From Pholis gunnellus (Eukaryota > Chordata > Actinopteri > Perciformes > Pholidae): a stretch of DNA of 64,000 bases. Numbering within the stretch: position 1 is the first letter of the stretch; each line of letters opens with the position of its first letter. The stretch covers positions 19,708,262-19,772,261 of the forward strand of contig OU342819.1 of assembly GCA_910591455.2 (NCBI GenBank), in the 5' to 3' direction. The notes under the pieces are model-generated. The model was not told the origin of the DNA, made no database searches, and was given only the letters and a program-made list of their open reading frames with translations. This document shows, piece by piece, positions 60,093-64,000 of the stretch. The position numbers and the translations under genes are program-made.

Positions 60093-60901
60093 TCAGTAGA
60101 AGAAATACACTGAGGAGGAAGAGCGGAGAGGTTCATGTTTAAAGTGACGTTTTAGAAACAACCGATGAAGATCATGTGATACGACCGAAAGCTCCAGAAC
60201 AGCTACTTGAGGTGAGTGATTATTTTGTAAACCTACTTTTTATTTCAATGCACTTCTGACATCGGATGGAACAGTTTCAGTGCTTTGATTCGATGTTTTT
60301 TAATAACAATGTGGATCCAAACTAATAAAACTAATATTTAATAATAAAACCAGCCTCACTGGGGGCTCTGAGACTTTGACGGCTCGTAAAAGCACTTCAG
60401 ATGTCTTTGTGATGTTAGATTTACACGTCTGTTGATTGCAAAAGTAGCATTTCGTCCGAAAGGTTCGTGCTGAATGGAACAAGGTGTCTGATGATGGCGC
60501 GGGAGGAAATCTCAGAGTGTTAATATGAGGACTCGCTCAACCTCTGGGGACCATGAATATCAAAAGTAAAGTTTGTTTTTGAGTCATGGATTACAATGCT
60601 TTGATCTGATGGTGGCGCAAAGACAAAAGATCAGAGAACTAACAACAGTATTTATTATTTATTTATTTAAAGAATTTATGTTACACTCAAAACAAAAAAG
60701 AGAAACTACAAAAGACTCTAAAACTTGTAAAATATGTAGTTTTCTGTGAGGAACCAAACTGCAGCCGCTTTTCACATCAACAGGATTATTTCATATTTTT
60801 AGGAGAACACTGTGTGTGTGTGTGTGTGAGTGAGTGAGTGAGTGAGTGAGTGAGTGAGTGAGTGAGTGAGTGAGTGAGTGAGTGAGTGAGTGAGTGAGTG
60901 A

Positions 60902-60964
<63 letters not shown>

Positions 60965-61178
60965 GTTTGAATACTTACAGAAAATGACTCCAAAACATAT
61001 AAGACCTACGACCGCCATGATGATCATCATCTGGAAGAAAAACACAAAGAATGAACTTTACTGAAATAATCCGTTAAATATATTTTAGTTCTGGAAAAAA
61101 AAAATCTATGAAATTAGTTGGAAATGAAGACATTTAAAATAACTTAAAAAGACAAATTATTTGCGTGTGTGGGTGGGT

Positions 61179-61216
<38 letters not shown>

Positions 61217-61333
61217 ACCTAAATAATCACGATGACATGAGAGTCAGAGCGGCAGGAAACACATCACTTCCAACGGAGGGAGGGCGAGAGAGATTAACAA
61301 GAACAAGGGGGAGAGAGAGAGCGAGAGAGAGAA

Positions 61334-61368
<35 letters not shown>

Positions 61369-62737
61369 TTCTGAGTTAATGTCTGAACATTTATGAAAGA
61401 GAAATAAAGGTTAAGTCGTATTCTACATTTTCTTATCGTCAACAAATCCCACAGTTATCTTAATTAAAGGAAGTCTCAGTAATCTGTTGTTCTTATCAAA
61501 CAAACAAGAGGAAACAGAACATTTGTTGGGGACTATTTTCAGCGGCGGATGAATCTACATTTGGTGAAATAAAGCACATCATGAGGATGACGTGAGGCTC
61601 ATTGAGGTGTTTTTGTGGCTTTGACACATACAGGAGGATAAAGCCATCGCTGCTCATGTCCTTTCATGGGATTTGTGATGTAACAACAACAACAATAACA
61701 CCGTATATCAGTAATATCTCATACTTCAGTCATCAAAAGCCCCAAATTCCTCAAAAACAATACAAAGAACACAACTTTAGGGTTAATATTAAAGGCTAGG
61801 GAATGTCAATGAGGGTCCTCACAAGTATAGCAGTACAAACACATGTGTGTATTGGGGGTGGGTGGAGTTACATCACGAATCACAGCTGGCTCTTTAATCC
61901 CAGACTGTCACTGTAATCCAGATTGGGATTTCTCTCTCTCTCTCTCTGACTTCCTGGTCGCTGTCAGTCAGACTCTCCTCTCATGTAATCCTCCTCTGTT
62001 TCTCTAAAACGGCAGCTTCTGATTGGATGATCTGCCCGACGGACCCGTCAGAGGCGGAGCTAGTGCCGGACGGAGAGACGCCGAGATAAAGATGGATGAA
62101 CGGGTGATCGGGGGACGAAGATGGTGGCTGGAGAGCAAATCCAGGACTCCTCTTCTAAAAATGTCTGTATTAGCAGATATTTAATCAAATAATGCCTCAT
62201 TTGCATATCTAAACATCCCAGAACACTTGTAATACATGAAAAAAAGAGGCTATCAGGGTAAAGAACTCCAGGCCCTGATTTGAGGAGAATTGACTGAATG
62301 AAAACTTAATTGACTTTAAATAAAATGTGAAAACTTTTGGGAAAACATGGGAAAAACAAACACGCCCACCTTGCAGTTTTTCCACCAGTACTTGTTCTTG
62401 AGTTTGGCGGCGCTGCTCTCGAACTGCGAGGCTCCGGCCTGCAGGGCGTCGGCCCGGTCGTCCAGCTCCGACAGCTTCTGGTCCCTCTCCAGGACTTTGT
62501 CCACGTTCACGCGCATGATGTCCACCACCTGATCGATCAAAGCGTGCTCACATCATCATCGTCATCATTTTGTCAGTGAACTCCTTAAAAGTGCGATTGT
62601 TTAGAGTGGGGTTCCTCACCTCGTCCACCTGTGCTTGTGTCTGCTGCAGTCGTCTGTTGCTGGTGAGGTTCGGGGCCGCGGCCGGAGGGCCCCCCTCACC
62701 CGCGGGGGCCCCGGCAGTGCCTGCTTCTGGAGTCGAC
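60093..62737 (-). CDS. vamp1: Synaptobrevin / VAMP1-like R-SNARE (first coding exon uncertain)
   Basis: Minus-strand exons, in order: 62620-62737 (STPEAGTAGAPAGEGG up to QAQVDE), 62370-62528 (VVDIMRVNVDKVLERDQKLS up to KNCK), 60979-61030 (MMIIMAVVGLICFGVIF) and 60093-60109 (LYFFY, stop). Phases agree and splice sites are canonical. It is a vesicle R-SNARE: a Pro/Ala-rich tail, a SNARE motif with the central Arg in ELDDRADAL, then WW and a C-terminal membrane anchor. It pairs with syntaxin and SNAP-25 for exocytosis. FESSAAKLK and KNCK resemble VAMP1, while VDEVVDIMR resembles VAMP2. Adjacency to chd4, as in human 12p13.31, favours vamp1. The five-residue last exon is typical of VAMP1. Confidence 0.93.
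60811..60963. repeat. (GT)n-(GTGA)n-(GT)n compound microsatellite in vamp1 intron
   Basis: GT to 60828, about twenty GTGA units to 60907, then GT to 60963, ending only about 10 bp from the exon 60979-61030 donor. On the gene strand it is a CA/TCAC tract just inside the intron. Confidence 0.95.
61181..61368. repeat. (GT)n and (GA)n microsatellites in vamp1 intron
   Basis: GT at about 61181-61214 and GA-rich at about 61310-61368. The remainder of the intron (61031-62369) shows no further exon. Confidence 0.93.
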
Positions 62738-63127
62738 CTGCAGCGTGAGACGATAATGGAAGAAGCACGAGTCGTTATAGAAAAGGTATCAAGCTCAGTT
62801 TTTGGTAAAAGTTCAGTCTTCACACGACATGTAGAGGTGATTTATTCATCGTGTTGCAAAGAGGAACCTTTGACCAGAAGTGACAATTACACGACGGAAA
62901 AATCAACGTGTGTTAAATATTAAAAGTGCATTTTAGTGTTTCTACGTTCAGCTTTACGTTTGTAGGAGGAGGAACGTGATATTTCTTATTTCAAAAGATG
63001 CTTTTTTTCTAGCTGAAGAGAACTTTCGCACGACTGGCAGCAAAAAAAACAAAGAAAAGTAAAAAGTTCAACGCTTTAGTAAGAAATGTAGTAAAACAGA
63101 TGTTTATTGAATCTCTGATGTTTTTAC

Positions 63128-63144
63128 CTAAGAGACGAGGACAT
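63128..63144 (-). CDS. vamp1: Candidate vamp1 first coding exon (alternative at 62826-62830)
   Basis: Exon 2 starts with one base of a split codon, so exon 1 must end in phase 2. ATGTCCTCGTCTCTTAG|GTAAAAA here fits, giving MSSSLR and 120 aa. A rival, ATGTC|GTGTGTG at 62826-62830, gives MS and 116 aa, closer to the usual family length, but its donor is weaker. Exon 1 could also lie beyond the window. Confidence 0.3.
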
Positions 63145-63339
63145 CGGACCAAAACATCTGGACCAAGTTCAGTTTTGGTTTCAAATCTCTGAATCTTGAT
63201 ATTTGTTTTGCTGGTTTTTCATAATTATATAAACATGTTTATGACAAAAAACATACTGTAATAAAACAATTTGTTAATACCCAGAAAAACACAAATAAAC
63301 ATTTTCTCAACCAATAGAACAGAATCTCTTTCACCATTT

Positions 63340-63835
63340 ACTCGGGAGTTGTACTGAAGTACAGTTTTGAGGTACTTGTACTTTATTTGAGTATTTCAAT
63401 TGTCTGCTACTTTATACTTCTACCTCAATAAATTAATTTTATATAGATATGAATTACTTTCCAATTAAAGATCAATCATTCTGAAATTCAACAGCTACCA
63501 GCAGTATATATAGTATGTATAATATTTCTACTTTCTGCTACTATAACATACTTCTCAGAGTAACTTCTCATTTCAGAGTAACATGTTGTACTTTTTATTC
63601 CTATAATACAAAATAACAAATACATGATGCTGCGTTACTACAGAAGAAGAAACAAAGCAGTATTTAAAGTGATGTTTACTGATGCATCACATCTGCATAA
63701 TGAGACTTTCACCTAATAATACTCTGTACACTATATTGTATTTTACTCAGGTTTTTGAATGCATAACTTTTACTTTACTTGTAACTTGTATTACTGTCTA
63801 GTAGAATATCTGAATACTTGTTTCACTCTCAGCTG
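63340..63835. repeat. Teleost 'TACTTTTACTT' dispersed repeat, copy 3
   Basis: TTGTACTGAAGTACAGTTTT, GAGGTACTTGTACTTTATT and later TTTACTTTACTTGTAAC with AATATCTGAATACTTG match the family seen at 15.4 and 29.6 kb. Nothing else is recognised from 62.8 kb to the window end, apart from an (AATA)n patch near 63860. Confidence 0.65.
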
Positions 63836-64000
63836 GAATATGAAATACATTTGTCAATAATAATAATAGAATTCAACAATAGAAACATCAAAGTGTCAGA
63901 GAGTGTAATAAAATCCCAACAACACTACATTAAAAACAGTTTCACACGCGCGCGCACAGCAGGTGGTTTGATGCTCGACGCTGGTTTTCCAGAAGCAAAA

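Noticed and set aside
59716..60099. 127-aa plus-strand ORF ending in Arg-rich sequence
   Set aside because: The Arg tail is the GAGGAG repeat and it overlaps the vamp1 last exon on the other strand; no splice or homology support.

Overview
The window is vertebrate nuclear DNA, almost certainly from a ray-finned (teleost, probably percomorph-like) fish. The evidence is multi-exon genes with vertebrate protein sequences, very long (GT)n and (GA)n microsatellites, and several dispersed repeats typical of teleost genomes. The species cannot be named from the sequence. Names rest on recalled protein sequences; no search was run.

Layout. (1) 1-3.4 kb: repeat-rich flank. (2) 3.4-11.1 kb, + strand: a complete Cdc42-type Rho GTPase gene with five coding exons and 191 aa. 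(3) 11.1-28.6 kb: a gene-poor interval full of microsatellites, GA/poly-G tracts and minisatellites. It also holds ten copies of a TATTATGG-type motif, all in one orientation and mostly in three clusters. The best copies, TATTATGGGATG, are the exact reverse complement of CATCCCATAATA, the recognition sequence I recall for the zinc-finger factor ZNF410. In mammals ZNF410 is reported to act almost only on CHD4, through dense motif clusters at the promoter and several kb upstream. (4) 28.68-49.33 kb, + strand: a complete chd4 gene with 38 coding exons. All splice junctions keep frame and the CDS is 6,114 nt (2,037 aa). It encodes the ATPase of the NuRD chromatin-remodelling complex. (5) 50.5-58.6 kb: a tandem array alternating an AAGTAACT-type minisatellite with four direct copies, plus a truncated inverted copy, of a ~1.29-kb core. 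Each full core carries the last two exons of a HERC1/HERC2-like HECT ubiquitin ligase with frame and splice sites intact. (6) 60.09-62.74 kb, - strand: a vamp1-like synaptobrevin gene; its tiny first coding exon is uncertain. (7) 62.8-64 kb: repeat-rich flank.

The three genes are not an operon. The chd4-vamp1 pair matches the human 12p13.31 neighbourhood, which supports the orthology calls. The most notable signal is the apparent conservation in a fish of ZNF410-type site clusters upstream of chd4, at about -1 kb, -5 kb and -7 kb from the ATG. RFX X-box-like motifs lie close to the -5 kb and -1 kb clusters. The second is the HERC-fragment array, whose copies alternate in diagnostic variants as if amplified as a dimer.
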